Shown: positions 1 to 7,561, numbered from the stretch's first letter. The stretch is DNA of 32,407 nucleotides from Candidatus Bathyarchaeota archaeon (GCA_029907045.1 JARYMR010000004.1:1-32407); one strand, 5' to 3'. Translations and numbers: made by a program. Notes: generated by a model from the letters alone, not told the origin.

Positions 1-163
1 GAACATAATATTCTAAATAGTAGAACATCACCGTCCAAATTAACAGAATTGATAAATGCATGCCCGATCTTAACTTAACTTGGGGTGGGCGAGGACAAGG
101 CAATTTTCAACAGTCCATACGATGGCTCTGCGAGGATAACGAGAAATCGCATTTGTTCTCTAG

Positions 164-448
164 TTATGGACGCTTGCCACTTTCTGAACTAAATAGTTGT
201 AAAGCACGTATGACTAGAAGTGCAAAGGCGGCGTACAGTCCGAGACGTATGTAACCATATACAGCAAGTATTCCGTTTAGCCCAGGAAAAACTGCAAACA
301 CCCATACGAAATCTGAAATTATAAGGCATATGAAACCTAAACTAAGTAGTTGAAATGGCTTCTTCCTTGATGATAAATATTCTCTGAAGCAGTAGAATAT
401 CACGATAATGTTTAAAGTGACGTAAGCGATGTCAAACCAGCTGATCAA
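164..448 (-). CDS. small three-helix membrane protein, unknown function
   Basis: A 94-residue protein with about three hydrophobic segments (roughly residues 4-22, 33-53 and 60-84) joined by short basic loops, so probably an integral membrane protein. The start is a TTG (446-448), chosen because a strong GAGGAGG Shine-Dalgarno site lies just upstream (about 455-463). It is divergent from the secreted-protein gene at 538, and the 90 bp between them are AT-rich and hold TATA-like motifs in both directions. I recognise no family. The good ribosome-binding site and clean hydrophobic pattern argue that it is real. Confidence 0.6.
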   Translation of the reverse strand: MISWFDIAYVTLNIIVIFYCFREYLSSRKKPFQLLSLGFICLIISDFVWVFAVFPGLNGILAVYGYIRLGLYAAFALLVIRALQLFSSESGKRP

Positions 449-537
449 AAAGTTTCCTCCTCGTTCTAAAAAGGTTTTTAAATAACTTATATTATATAAA
501 AACTATATAAAAACTTCGATTTTAAAGGAGGATATAT
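449..537. promoter_or_regulatory. divergent promoter region with strong SD for the gene at 538
   Basis: This AT-rich spacer lies between two divergent genes. On the plus strand, TATA-like stretches at about 493-502 and 504-513 lie the right distance upstream of an AAAGGAGG site (524-531), which sits 6 nt before the ATG at 538. On the minus strand, a TTTAAAAA-like box (about 474-484) precedes the GAGGAGG site of the TTG-started gene. Confidence 0.55.
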
Positions 538-1092
538 ATGGATAAAACATTTCCAGTAAAATCTCCCTTCCAAATGGTTACAATGGTCACCATGACTTTC
601 ATATTGCTCAACGCCTTTCTACCACTCAATTTCTCACCTGTCGAAGCTGAGGCAACCGAATCTCCCTTCAAGCTGATAATAACGCTAGAAAAGACCACTT
701 ACAAGCTGACGGAACTGGTTAATGTAACCTGGACCCTAATAAATATTGGAGAGGAAAATAAAACGCTTTACGGTGCTGGCACAGACTTTTTGGGAGACTT
801 TAGGGTTTATGATGAAGACTTCAACCTCGTTTACCAGCATAGCCATTATATTGGCACGATTACAGTATATTATCCTTATCCGCCAATCCCTCCTGGGGGC
901 AATGTAACGTGTACAGAGACGTGGGAGCAGATTTATGACGACTTAGAAGTTAACTTCGAAACAAGTCCTTGGATAATAAGGCTTAAGCATGTTCCACCAG
1001 GAACTTATTACATTTCAGGCTATTTTTGGAGTCCGACCTACAATATTACAATGGAGACCACTCCATTGAGAATTACCATTATTGGAGGGTAA
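538..1092 (+). CDS. secreted beta-rich protein, BsuPI-like
   Basis: A 184-residue protein with an N-terminal hydrophobic stretch (about residues 12-36, ending near VEAEA) that looks like a signal peptide or membrane anchor. The rest is beta-rich, with an N-terminal YKLTELVNVTWTLINIG-type strand pattern, a central VYDEDFNLVY segment and a C-terminal PPGTYYISG strand. This order is reminiscent of the BsuPI/intracellular proteinase inhibitor fold, but I place it there only tentatively. There are several N-x-S/T sequons (NVT, NKT, NVT, NIT), consistent with an exported glycoprotein. The start is well supported by AAAGGAGG 6 nt upstream. Confidence 0.7.
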   Translation: MDKTFPVKSPFQMVTMVTMTFILLNAFLPLNFSPVEAEATESPFKLIITLEKTTYKLTELVNVTWTLINIGEENKTLYGAGTDFLGDFRVYDEDFNLVYQHSHYIGTITVYYPYPPIPPGGNVTCTETWEQIYDDLEVNFETSPWIIRLKHVPPGTYYISGYFWSPTYNITMETTPLRITIIGG

Positions 1093-1097
1093 GAATC

Positions 1098-1292
1098 ATG
1101 CACGCAAATAGAATGAGGATTTTCTCTATCCTTATCATAATATCTCTGTATATGTTTACGAATATAAACATATACAGAAAGCTGCTCCCACGTCTTTTCC
1201 TCATATTTTATAAGGCTATTATTCTCGTTAAGCAAGCCGTGGTGGATCAAGAGTTGCCTATATTCTTCCATTTTTGTCCAGATAAACTTTAA
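1098..1292 (+). CDS. possible small hydrophobic protein or truncated gene start
   Basis: From the ATG at 1098 a 64-residue frame runs to 1292. A GGAGG (1084-1088) lies about 9 nt upstream, overlapping the end of the previous gene. The first 25 residues (MHANRMRIFSILIII and following) look like a signal peptide or membrane segment. The remainder looks arbitrary and runs straight through the hairpin at 1145-1178 and the inverted repeat at 1195-1215. It may be a short membrane peptide, or the surviving 5' end of a secreted-protein gene cut by the rearrangement. Low confidence. Confidence 0.25.
   Translation: MHANRMRIFSILIIISLYMFTNINIYRKLLPRLFLIFYKAIILVKQAVVDQELPIFFHFCPDKL
1145..1178. repeat. 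strong hairpin, 14-bp stem with 6-nt loop
   Basis: Bases 1145-1158 are perfectly complementary to 1165-1178, with a CGAATA loop. It lies about 50 nt after the stop codon of the secreted-protein gene. It could act as a transcript 3'-end or processing structure, but there is no T-run directly after it, so calling it a terminator would be a guess. Confidence 0.7.
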
Positions 1293-1382
1293 ATATGTAT
1301 CGGCGGTTCGGAAATTATATATATTATATATCACGACAAAAGATATAAATGACGAATCCTTATAAAATATGAGGAAAAATGT

Positions 1383-1763
1383 ATGTATTCAACTGTTGAT
1401 CCGGAAATCTTAAAACTGTGCAGATGGGGGGTTTTCGCATTTGTTGCACATGCATTATATAATACCTTTAGTTTAGCTGTTTTCACCGCATTGGAGCTTC
1501 GGTTCAGAGCCGAAAGTTTAATATGTCCACTGGAGCTTCCTTATGCTTTCTGGATGTATTTTTCTCTATTTCTATTTGTTGTTCCTCCTATAATTCTGGC
1601 ACCTATTGCCTACTATAAACTCTACAAGCCACTAAAGGACGACGCATTCACTTCTAAAACGAAGAAATGGAATTTTGTGCTTTCGATCCTCGGTTTTCCA
1701 TATGCCTTCATAGTAGGAGGATTATTTCTCGCCAGCGCTTACAAAAAATGGGGGAAAGAATAG
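1383..1763 (+). CDS. small membrane protein, unknown function
   Basis: A 126-residue protein with about three or four hydrophobic segments (roughly residues 16-37, 54-80 and 98-119) and a basic C-terminus, so an integral membrane protein. The ATG at 1383 is preceded 8 nt upstream by GAGG (1371-1374), and a TATA-like ATAAAATAT lies at 1362-1370. This promoter/SD segment is one arm of the 21-nt inverted repeat. The 1093-1382 stretch before it holds no gene I trust, only the weak frame at 1098, a hairpin and AT-rich DNA. I recognise no family. Confidence 0.55.
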   Translation: MYSTVDPEILKLCRWGVFAFVAHALYNTFSLAVFTALELRFRAESLICPLELPYAFWMYFSLFLFVVPPIILAPIAYYKLYKPLKDDAFTSKTKKWNFVLSILGFPYAFIVGGLFLASAYKKWGKE

Positions 1764-1780
1764 AGGAACCGAATGAATTA

Positions 1781-2140
1781 TTAGGCATAGTACCAGTTTA
1801 TGTAATTTACTTTTATGTAATAGTCACCCGCGAAGGTATAGCTGGACTGCGCTACTCCACCAAGTGCTGCTTGAGCTGCGCATTGGCACTCTACCCAAAC
1901 CTCTATTGCGTATGTGCGACCCGCGACGCATGGAAAATCCACAGCTACGTAATATGTTTCGTCAAAGTTCTTTGACTTAGACCCTGCCCAGCTTACTCCT
2001 TGATCATATACCCAGTTGGTGTTTTCTCCAACGAGTTGCCAGTTGCTTGTATCATAAACCCTGATTTTCTGTAATATCCAAATGTGAGCTTCCGCATAAC
2101 CAATCCAAATAACATAACAGTATTGCTGGACATGCAGCAT
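1781..2140 (-). CDS. fragment of a secreted beta-rich protein, 5' end lost or uncertain
   Basis: The frame is credible for its last 100 residues: alternating polar and aromatic residues, a WQLVGENTNWVYDQG segment, then a region with three cysteines and a final beta strand. This resembles the C-terminal domain of an exported protein. The best in-frame start is the ATG at 2138-2140, with no clear SD and no signal peptide after it. The frame stays open upstream right through the tRNA gene, where it cannot be coding. I therefore read it as a gene that lost its 5' part, with tRNA-Arg now where that end should be. A frameshifted or unusual start is the alternative. Confidence 0.4.
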   Translation of the reverse strand: MLHVQQYCYVIWIGYAEAHIWILQKIRVYDTSNWQLVGENTNWVYDQGVSWAGSKSKNFDETYYVAVDFPCVAGRTYAIEVWVECQCAAQAALGGVAQSSYTFAGDYYIKVNYINWYYA

Positions 2141-2254
2141 GGGGAATTTAAACCTTCTTCCAAAATAGAAAGCATACGAAAAACCCAGAGAGGAATAATA
2201 GTGACTATTTACCCAAAAGAAGCCACAAACGATAGTCAGAAAGCGAAAATAGAG

Positions 2255-2361
2255 TGGCGGGCCCGAGGGGATTTGAACCCCTGTTCTCCGGCTCCGGAGG
2301 CTTGCACACCTTTTTGGCGTATTATGGTTCGGTGCCTTAATCCATGCTGGGCTACGGGCCC
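2255..2361 (-). tRNA. tRNA-Arg(CCG) with a 28-nt intron, CCA encoded
   Basis: The acceptor stem GGGCCCG/CGGGCCC (2355-2361 with 2259-2265), discriminator G (2258), encoded CCA (2255-2257) and T-arm AGGGG-TTCAAAT-CCCCT are all clear. The anticodon loop CTCCGGA gives anticodon CCG (2295-2297), which reads Arg CGG. The 5' half of the anticodon stem is split: CCG follows the D-arm and GC directly precedes the loop. Joining them gives CCGGC, which pairs perfectly with GCCGG. This requires removing 28 nt (2302-2329), between canonical positions 29 and 30. The mature tRNA is then 76 nt before CCA, a standard length. Confidence 0.88.
2302..2329 (-). other. non-canonical tRNA intron (position 29/30)
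   Basis: This is the insert that must be removed to restore the anticodon stem of tRNA-Arg(CCG). Archaeal introns are usually at 37/38, so this one lies in the 5' strand of the anticodon stem. The insert contains GGTG, which can pair with CACC at the D-arm/anticodon-arm junction. That would give an alternative precursor fold, but I could not fix a full bulge-helix-bulge by eye. Confidence 0.75.
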
Positions 2362-2397
2362 ATTTTTGAAATAGGTTGTTGTGTCTAAAATTAGTTG

Positions 2398-2898
2398 TTA
2401 TGTTTCGATTAGTTCTTCGTTTATCCACCATGCTTTTTTCTTGCCAGATTTTTCTCCTGCGTAGTATTCTATTATGGGTTTTCCAAGCTGTTTTTTTGAT
2501 GTTTTTTCTATTTTTCTAAGTCTGTTTAGGATTAGCCATCTGTTTGTTTTTAGGTATTCAGCAAGTTCTGGGGTTGTGGCGCCTTTGTAGTGGATTAGGT
2601 AATCGATTATTTTTTGGTCTGTTTCATCAACACAAAATGCGTGGGGATTGGTTTTTCCCTTTTCATATGTTAATAATTCCAAGTCTGTCAGATATTTCCT
2701 TATTTCTGAAAACGCACTTTCCATTTTTTCAAGTCTTTGTTCTAATTCGAGAATTTTGTCTGGCTTGGGTGTTTTTTGCAGCTTTTCGATGATGGCGTCG
2801 CGGATAAAGTTGCTTCTTTCTCCTTCTGGAACTCGTAAAAGCATTTCTTTGTACACTTCCTCAGGTATTTTTACCGATATAACCCTCAACTTTTCCAA
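2398..2898 (-). CDS. RHH plus winged-helix transcription regulator
   Basis: A 166-residue DNA-binding protein with three parts. Residues 4-40 form a ribbon-helix-helix-like unit (VISVKIPEEVYKEML, then RSNFIRDAIIEKL). Residues 48-75 form a short coiled coil. Residues 90-160 form a winged-helix-like domain (DQKIIDYLIHYKGATTPELAEYL, with a recognition helix near NRWLILNRL). The start is TTG (2896-2898) with a GAAGGG-type SD about 10 nt upstream. It is divergent from the FBP aldolase/phosphatase gene, so the 125 bp between them may be its operator; that regulatory link is inferred from position only. Confidence 0.75.
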   Translation of the reverse strand: MEKLRVISVKIPEEVYKEMLLRVPEGERSNFIRDAIIEKLQKTPKPDKILELEQRLEKMESAFSEIRKYLTDLELLTYEKGKTNPHAFCVDETDQKIIDYLIHYKGATTPELAEYLKTNRWLILNRLRKIEKTSKKQLGKPIIEYYAGEKSGKKKAWWINEELIET

Positions 2899-2964
2899 TA
2901 GAAACCCTTCTCTATAGGCTTATTGAGCTTTATTTGTTGTATGATTTATTTGTGGGTTTTCTTT

Positions 2965-3014
2965 CGCAAGTCTTTTAAAAGCTATAGTCTAACTCTAAAC
3001 CGAAACTTGGTTGA
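2965..3014 (+). promoter_or_regulatory. putative promoter of FBP aldolase/phosphatase
   Basis: A CTTTTAAAAGC palindromic TATA-like box (2972-2982) lies about 45 nt before the ATG at 3024, which would put the transcript start near 3000-3008. A weak GGTTGAG SD (3009-3015) follows. Confidence 0.45.
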
Positions 3015-3023
3015 GTGATTTAT

Positions 3024-4145
3024 ATGCCCAGAAAAACCACAGTTTCCCTAATTAAGTGTGATGTAGGTTCTTTAGCTGGTCATCATGTGGTTCCGAAACC
3101 GCTTCTCACTGTTGCGGAGAAAAATCTTAAGGCAATGAAGGAAGAGGGCTTAATAAATAGTTATTATGTTTTTAATGTAGGAGATGACCTTCAACTGCTT
3201 ATGGTGCATGAAAGGGGCGAATCCAATCCTGAAATCCATAAGCTCGCATGGGACACTTTTCGAGAGGCTGCAGATAAGGCTTTAGAACTAAAATTGTATG
3301 GTGCTGGACAAGACATACTGAAAACAGCTTTCAGTGGAAACATTCGCGGATTGGGTCCTGGCGTTGCTGAAATGGAGATAGAAGAGAGAGGCTCCGATCC
3401 TATGGTTGTTTTTGCCGCTGACAAAACCTCTGGCGGAGCATTTAACCTTCCAATTTTTCGCATTTTTGCCGACCCAATGAACACAGCGGGGTTAGTCATA
3501 GACCCCAACATGGCTGGAGGGTTCAAATTTGAAGTTTTAGATACTATTGAAAACAAAAGTGTTGTGCTTGAATGCCCAGAGGAAACGTATGAGTTGATAG
3601 CTTTAATTGGAACAGTTCAGCGTTACATGATTTCGCGAGTTTGGCGGCGACGAGACAACCTAATATGTGCCGTGGGAAGCGTAACACGCCTTTCACAGAT
3701 TGCTGGAAAATACGTTGGAAAAGATGATCCAGTAATGATTATTAGGGCTCAGCATGGACTGCCAGCAGTTGGCGAAATTCTTGCTCCTTTCATGCATAGC
3801 TATCTTGTTGAGGGATGGATGCGTGGAAGCCACTGGGGACCCATAATGCCAGTCGGCCTAAAAGATGCAAAATGCACCCTTTTTGATGGTCCGCCAAGGA
3901 TTGTTGCGTTGGGCTTTCAGGTTTCAAATGGAAAAATTGCCAGCAGTGATGATGGAAAACCTATGATGGCTGATTTATTTGATGATCCAGCCTTTGCTTT
4001 GGCTAGAAAGGAAGCCTTAGAATATGCTTCTATGCTTAGGCGTATGGGAGAGTTTGAACCTGCCCGTTTGGGTCCCGAAGAGATGGAGTATACTACTTTA
4101 CAGCAGATTCTAGAGAAACTTAAGGGACGCTTTAAGCCAGCCTAA
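3024..4145 (+). CDS. fbp: fructose-1,6-bisphosphate aldolase/phosphatase (archaeal, bifunctional)
   Basis: A 373-residue class V enzyme that joins dihydroxyacetone phosphate and glyceraldehyde 3-phosphate and then removes the C1 phosphate, giving fructose 6-phosphate; it makes gluconeogenesis one-way in archaea. Near full-length family features are visible: N-terminal SLIKCDVGS-GHH metal-binding strand, GAGQD, NIRGLGPGVAEME, AADKTSGGAFNLP, YVGKDDP with the Schiff-base lysine (K233) and nearby Y230, WMRGSHWGP, FDGPPR, LFDDPAF and the C-terminal EEMEYT tyrosine. The frame also opens with a GTG at 3015, but the ATG at 3024 matches the family N-terminus and has a GGTTGAG site in front. It is divergent from the RHH regulator. 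Confidence 0.96.
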   Translation: MPRKTTVSLIKCDVGSLAGHHVVPKPLLTVAEKNLKAMKEEGLINSYYVFNVGDDLQLLMVHERGESNPEIHKLAWDTFREAADKALELKLYGAGQDILKTAFSGNIRGLGPGVAEMEIEERGSDPMVVFAADKTSGGAFNLPIFRIFADPMNTAGLVIDPNMAGGFKFEVLDTIENKSVVLECPEETYELIALIGTVQRYMISRVWRRRDNLICAVGSVTRLSQIAGKYVGKDDPVMIIRAQHGLPAVGEILAPFMHSYLVEGWMRGSHWGPIMPVGLKDAKCTLFDGPPRIVALGFQVSNGKIASSDDGKPMMADLFDDPAFALARKEALEYASMLRRMGEFEPARLGPEEMEYTTLQQILEKLKGRFKPA

Positions 4146-4155
4146 ACTCTTAAAG

Positions 4156-4719
4156 CTATTTTGTCAAGTGCGGCCGCTTTCTTATTTTTGCTAGCTCTTC
4201 GCATCGACTTTTCACAATTTCATAAAGCCTTTTTCGGATTTCCTCGCCAAAAATTTTCTGTTCTTTAAGGAGAAGCGTTTTTCTGGCTAATTCCGCATCA
4301 CCCAACCCCATAAACCACGCCTCAAAATCTCCGCGGTGAAGATGAAATTCCAATGATCCTATGTCGATTTTGGAAATTTTGTCGCAGAAGTCTTGGAGAC
4401 TTGCAGCGTGAATGTTTAAGGGTTTTCCGATGTCTGCATAAAAGTGAAAGGATTTTTCTATGGGTAAATATGCCAAAATTTCTTCAGCTTTTTCCTTGCT
4501 TATTTCTGGAAAACCGAGAGCTCTTTTGCCTTTTTCTGTTATGGAATAATGTCCCTTTTGGTTAGTTTCTGCATACCCCATACGGGTAAGTCCAATCACA
4601 TGCATCATAACAGATGGAAAACCCAAACCAGCCTCTTTCGCTATTTCTGCGGCTTTTGCGGGCTTGTTAAGCATCCACATAGTTTCGAGAATTAACCTTT
4701 TAACAGGTGAAATGCTCAT
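4156..4719 (-). CDS. winged-helix protein with DUF5752-like C-terminal domain
   Basis: A 187-residue protein. Residues 1-70 form a winged helix (SPVKRLILETMWMLNKP, PSVMMHVIGLTRMGYAE, HYSITEKGKRAL). Residues 85-180 carry the pattern FHFYADIGKPLNIHAASLQDF, then SLEFHLHRGDFEAW, LGDAELAR and a closing KSRCEEL helix, which I associate with DUF5752. Function is unknown; a regulator sensing a ligand through its C-terminal domain is plausible. ATG at 4719 with GAGGAG about 9 nt upstream. It is convergent with the FBP aldolase/phosphatase gene (10 bp apart) and divergent from the methyltransferase. Confidence 0.72.
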   Translation of the reverse strand: MSISPVKRLILETMWMLNKPAKAAEIAKEAGLGFPSVMMHVIGLTRMGYAETNQKGHYSITEKGKRALGFPEISKEKAEEILAYLPIEKSFHFYADIGKPLNIHAASLQDFCDKISKIDIGSLEFHLHRGDFEAWFMGLGDAELARKTLLLKEQKIFGEEIRKRLYEIVKSRCEELAKIRKRPHLTK

Positions 4720-4870
4720 TTCGTTGCACTCCTCTTTTAATTTACTAATATGTTATTTAATAGATTTTTCATGTTTTCCCCTTATTATAAGCAGAGAAGT
4801 AGTGAATTATGCCATTACAATACCAATTATAAAGATATCCACTAAAATAGAAGGCTCAAATGGGAAAATA

Positions 4871-5503
4871 ATGACTGAATGGAACAGAATATTACAAGAA
4901 AAAAGATACAGCCAAGAAGAACCCGACAAGTTAGTGGTCAATTTTGCTGCTTTTTTAAAGGCAAATAAAAAAGTTGGACGTGTGCTCGACTTTGGGTGTG
5001 GTGCTGGAAGGCATCTGATTTATATGGCGAAACAAGGATTCGAGGCTCATGGAATGGACATTTCTGAAACTGGATTAAACGCTACAAAACGAAAGATCAA
5101 GAACCAAAATTTGGAAGCCAATATTGTAAAGTGTCACATGAATTTTTTGCCTTACATAAATTCTTGTTTTGACGCTGTGATATGCCTTCACATCATTTAC
5201 CATCAAAAACTCGAAGGAATGCAAAAAACAATTTCTGAAATCCATAGAATTTTGAAGAAAAAGGGTTTCCTTCTAGTTAATTTTTTGTCAAAGAGAACCT
5301 ACAGATATGGTAAGGGTGAGAAAGTGGAAGAGGACACATTCATTGACCCCGAAGGCGTAGAGAGGGGAGTTCTTCACCATTTTACTGACGAAGAGGAAAT
5401 AAGGCATCTTTTAAAAGACTTTCATATTATTAAAATAAGACTGTTGGAGCGGGAAGTTGAAGGAAAACTTTCAAGCCGTTGGATACTTACCGCAACAGTT
5501 TAA
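4871..5503 (+). CDS. class I SAM-dependent methyltransferase
   Basis: A 210-residue methyltransferase of the UbiE/Methyltransf_11 type. Motif I is RVLDFGCGAGRHLIYMA (about residues 38-54), followed by the acidic ribose-binding loop HGMDIS, a DAVICLHIIYH motif IV region and the post-motif EIHRILKKKG. The substrate cannot be told. The frame is open far upstream, but those codons read as non-coding and overlap the DUF5752 gene. The ATG at 4871 fits the family N-terminus and a TATA-like TTATAAAG at 4828-4835. There is no good SD, so the mRNA may be nearly leaderless. Confidence 0.85.
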   Translation: MTEWNRILQEKRYSQEEPDKLVVNFAAFLKANKKVGRVLDFGCGAGRHLIYMAKQGFEAHGMDISETGLNATKRKIKNQNLEANIVKCHMNFLPYINSCFDAVICLHIIYHQKLEGMQKTISEIHRILKKKGFLLVNFLSKRTYRYGKGEKVEEDTFIDPEGVERGVLHHFTDEEEIRHLLKDFHIIKIRLLEREVEGKLSSRWILTATV

Positions 5504-5586
5504 GTTATCAAATTTATGAGGAAAGTAAATAAGCATTAGGTTAGTAAGCATAGAGCACCATTAACCTACAAAGAACGGTGAAAAGA

Positions 5587-6837
5587 ATGAAAATGGCTGT
5601 ACTAGTTTACGAGTATCCGCCAAAAATTGTTGGTGGATTAGGAACTTACGCCGCTGAAATTACACGAAAGTTTGTTTTGATGGACCATGATGTAACAATT
5701 TTTACAATGAATGATGATGCGGGCAGCCTTCCAACAAGGGAAATCTGGCGAGGAATAGAAATCCACCGTCCCTTACACATTGACATTTCTGATTCTCTGC
5801 CTGATGTTTTAGCAGAAGATGTTAAAAAATGGGGCAGAGGCATTCAGCTGTTCTCTAAAATTCTTGTCTACAATTATTTGAGCGCTTCAAAACTTGTTAA
5901 TGAACTAATTAGGAAAGAGAACTTCAAATATGATATTGTAATTGCGCATGATTGGCTTTCAGCCATAAGTGGGATAACAGTCAAAAAAGAGGTTGGACTG
6001 CCATTCGCATTCCATGTTCATTCAACCGAAAAAGGGAGAACTCTTGGAAATGGTTCAGAAGTTGTAAGCAGCATTGAACTTCACGGTGCTAAAGCAGCAG
6101 ATCTAATCATAACCGTTTCTTACGCGATGAAAGATGAACTTACAAAACTTGGTTTCCCAAAAGACAAAATTCAAGTATGCTACAATGGTGTTGACCCACA
6201 AAAGTATAATCCAGAAAATGTGAATGCAGACCAAGTCAAGAAGATAAGGGATTTTTATGGAATAAAAGATGATGAACCCATGATCCTTTTTCTTGGAAGA
6301 CTTGTTGGCGTTAAAGGCGTTGACAAACTGATAATGGCTATGCCCCATGTTTTACAGAAAATACCAAAAGCAAAACTTGTCATTGTTGGTCTCGGCGATT
6401 TACAAGACTACTTGGTTAACTTGGTTAAAACCATAAGGTTGAATGGTTCTGTAAAGTTTAACTTCGACTTTATCCCAGAAGAAGAGCGCATCCTCCACTA
6501 TGCCGCTTGCGATGTTGCAGTTTTTCCAAGCCTCTACGAACCCTTCGGAATCGTAGTCCTTGAAGCCATGAGCATGAAACGCCCAGTAGTTGTTGGCGCC
6601 GCTGGCGTAAGCGGAATGCGAGAAATAGTTGTTCCTTGCGGCGAAGAACAATGTGGCTTCCACATAAATCCGAACAATCCAGCAGACATAGCCTGGGGAA
6701 TAATCAGTGCTCTGGAAAATCCTGAAAAAGCCAAATGGCTTGGAAACAATGGCAGAAAAAGGGTCTTAAACGAGTTCACATGGGATAAGGCTGCACAAAA
6801 AACAATAGAATTATATGAACAGATAATTAAACGGTAA
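5587..6837 (+). CDS. GT4 glycosyltransferase (glycogen-synthase-like)
   Basis: A retaining GT-B glycosyltransferase of about 416 residues, transferring a sugar from a nucleotide-sugar donor. The N-terminal domain has the EYPPKIVGGLGTYAAEI acceptor-side loop and HDWLS. The C-terminal domain has FLGRLVGVKGVD, then the donor-site E-x7-E motif (EPFGIVVLEA) after FPSLY. The loop and HDWLS pattern recall archaeal and actinobacterial GT4 glycogen synthases, but a surface-glycan enzyme is equally possible. Of the starts GTG 5578, ATG 5587 and ATG 5593, I prefer 5587 because GGTGA (5577-5581) then serves as its SD. It is followed 22 bp later by a nucleotidyltransferase gene, probably in the same operon. 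Confidence 0.9.
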   Translation: MKMAVLVYEYPPKIVGGLGTYAAEITRKFVLMDHDVTIFTMNDDAGSLPTREIWRGIEIHRPLHIDISDSLPDVLAEDVKKWGRGIQLFSKILVYNYLSASKLVNELIRKENFKYDIVIAHDWLSAISGITVKKEVGLPFAFHVHSTEKGRTLGNGSEVVSSIELHGAKAADLIITVSYAMKDELTKLGFPKDKIQVCYNGVDPQKYNPENVNADQVKKIRDFYGIKDDEPMILFLGRLVGVKGVDKLIMAMPHVLQKIPKAKLVIVGLGDLQDYLVNLVKTIRLNGSVKFNFDFIPEEERILHYAACDVAVFPSLYEPFGIVVLEAMSMKRPVVVGAAGVSGMREIVVPCGEEQCGFHINPNNPADIAWGIISALENPEKAKWLGNNGRKRVLNEFTWDKAAQKTIELYEQIIKR

Positions 6838-6859
6838 GCTGAGTCTTATTGGTGAACCC

Positions 6860-7477
6860 TTGAAAAGCATTTCCAACGAATTAAGAACAAAAGTTGCAAT
6901 GGAAGCCGCCAGTCTCCTCTACTTTGGAATTGAAAAGGAATATAAGCAAGCAAAAGTGAAGGCTGCAAGAACGCTTAGAGTCAAGTTTCTTCCAACAAAT
7001 CTTGAAGTTGCGAGAGAACTTGACAAAATAGCAGACGAAATCGAAGGCAAGTCAAGACAAGAGCGTTTGATTCGAAGGCGAAAGGAAGCTTTAAAGTTAA
7101 TGAAAATATTGAAGGCATACAAGCCTCTTCTTGTGGGTAGCGTTTGGCGTGGAACAGCACACAGACAAAGCGACATAGACATAGTAGTATATCACGATGA
7201 GGTGAAGACTATTGCAAAAAGCTTGGAAAAAAACAGTTTCCAAATACTAAGAACCGAATGGACAAGCATCACCGAAAAAGGGAGAAAAGTGGCATCTTTT
7301 CACATATACTGTGAATCTTCAAGTGGAGAAAAATTCGAAGTCATTGTTCGAAGCCCCGAAGAGGCTTATCGCAAGGTGAAATGTGATGTTTATGGGGACG
7401 AAATTAGAGGTCTTTCTTTACAAGAATTAGAAATAGTGCTTAAAGAAAATCCGACGCAGCGGTTTGTTCCCTTGTAA
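6860..7477 (+). CDS. nucleotidyltransferase-domain protein (pol beta superfamily)
   Basis: A 205-residue protein whose N-terminal third is helical and basic. The centre carries the nucleotidyltransferase signature LLVGSVWRGTAHRQSDIDIVV, with G93-S94 and metal-binding D105 and D107. A third acidic residue is probably in the KFEVIV strand near residue 155. It would transfer a nucleotide to a protein, RNA or small molecule; the target is not evident. The TTG start at 6860 is chosen for GGTGA (6851-6855) upstream. It lies 22 bp after the GT4 gene, so the two are probably co-transcribed. Confidence 0.75.
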   Translation: MKSISNELRTKVAMEAASLLYFGIEKEYKQAKVKAARTLRVKFLPTNLEVARELDKIADEIEGKSRQERLIRRRKEALKLMKILKAYKPLLVGSVWRGTAHRQSDIDIVVYHDEVKTIAKSLEKNSFQILRTEWTSITEKGRKVASFHIYCESSSGEKFEVIVRSPEEAYRKVKCDVYGDEIRGLSLQELEIVLKENPTQRFVPL

Positions 7478-7489
7478 TTGTTGTTTAAA

Positions 7490-7561
7490 TTTTGAAGAGC
7501 CTTAAATATCTGTTTTTCATACATTAAAAATGGATATGCAAGCTTAGTTGAAGGTGCAATT
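7490..7561 (+). promoter_or_regulatory. putative promoter and SD of the DUF2095-like gene
   Basis: A CTTAAATATC TATA-like box (7501-7510) lies about 55 nt upstream of the GTG start, and GAAGGTG (7549-7555) gives an SD about 6 nt before it. Confidence 0.45.

Larger units (their letters stand above)
917..1378. repeat. linked inverted repeats (possible rearrangement scar)
   Basis: The block 1182-1215 is made of two pieces that both occur elsewhere in inverted orientation. Bases 1182-1195 are the exact reverse complement of 917-930 (14 nt, inside the upstream gene). Bases 1195-1215 are the exact reverse complement of 1358-1378 (21 nt, covering the TATA-like and SD region of the gene at 1383). 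The two pieces share one base at 1195. Confidence 0.75.

Noticed and set aside
1145..1178. Hairpin as an intrinsic terminator
   Set aside because: There is no U-run after the stem, and archaeal termination depends mainly on T-tracts.
1038..1334. 98-codon minus-strand frame across the rearranged region
   Set aside because: It overlaps the end of a well-supported gene, has no SD, and its TWEQ stretch is explained by the inverted copy of 917-930.
2258..2431. Upstream extension of the minus-strand secreted-protein frame through the tRNA
   Set aside because: These codons are the tRNA-Arg gene read as protein; the RNA structure is decisive.
4664..4870. N-terminal extension of the methyltransferase
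   Set aside because: The codons overlap the DUF5752 gene and its promoter and do not resemble a methyltransferase N-terminus; the ATG at 4871 fits better.
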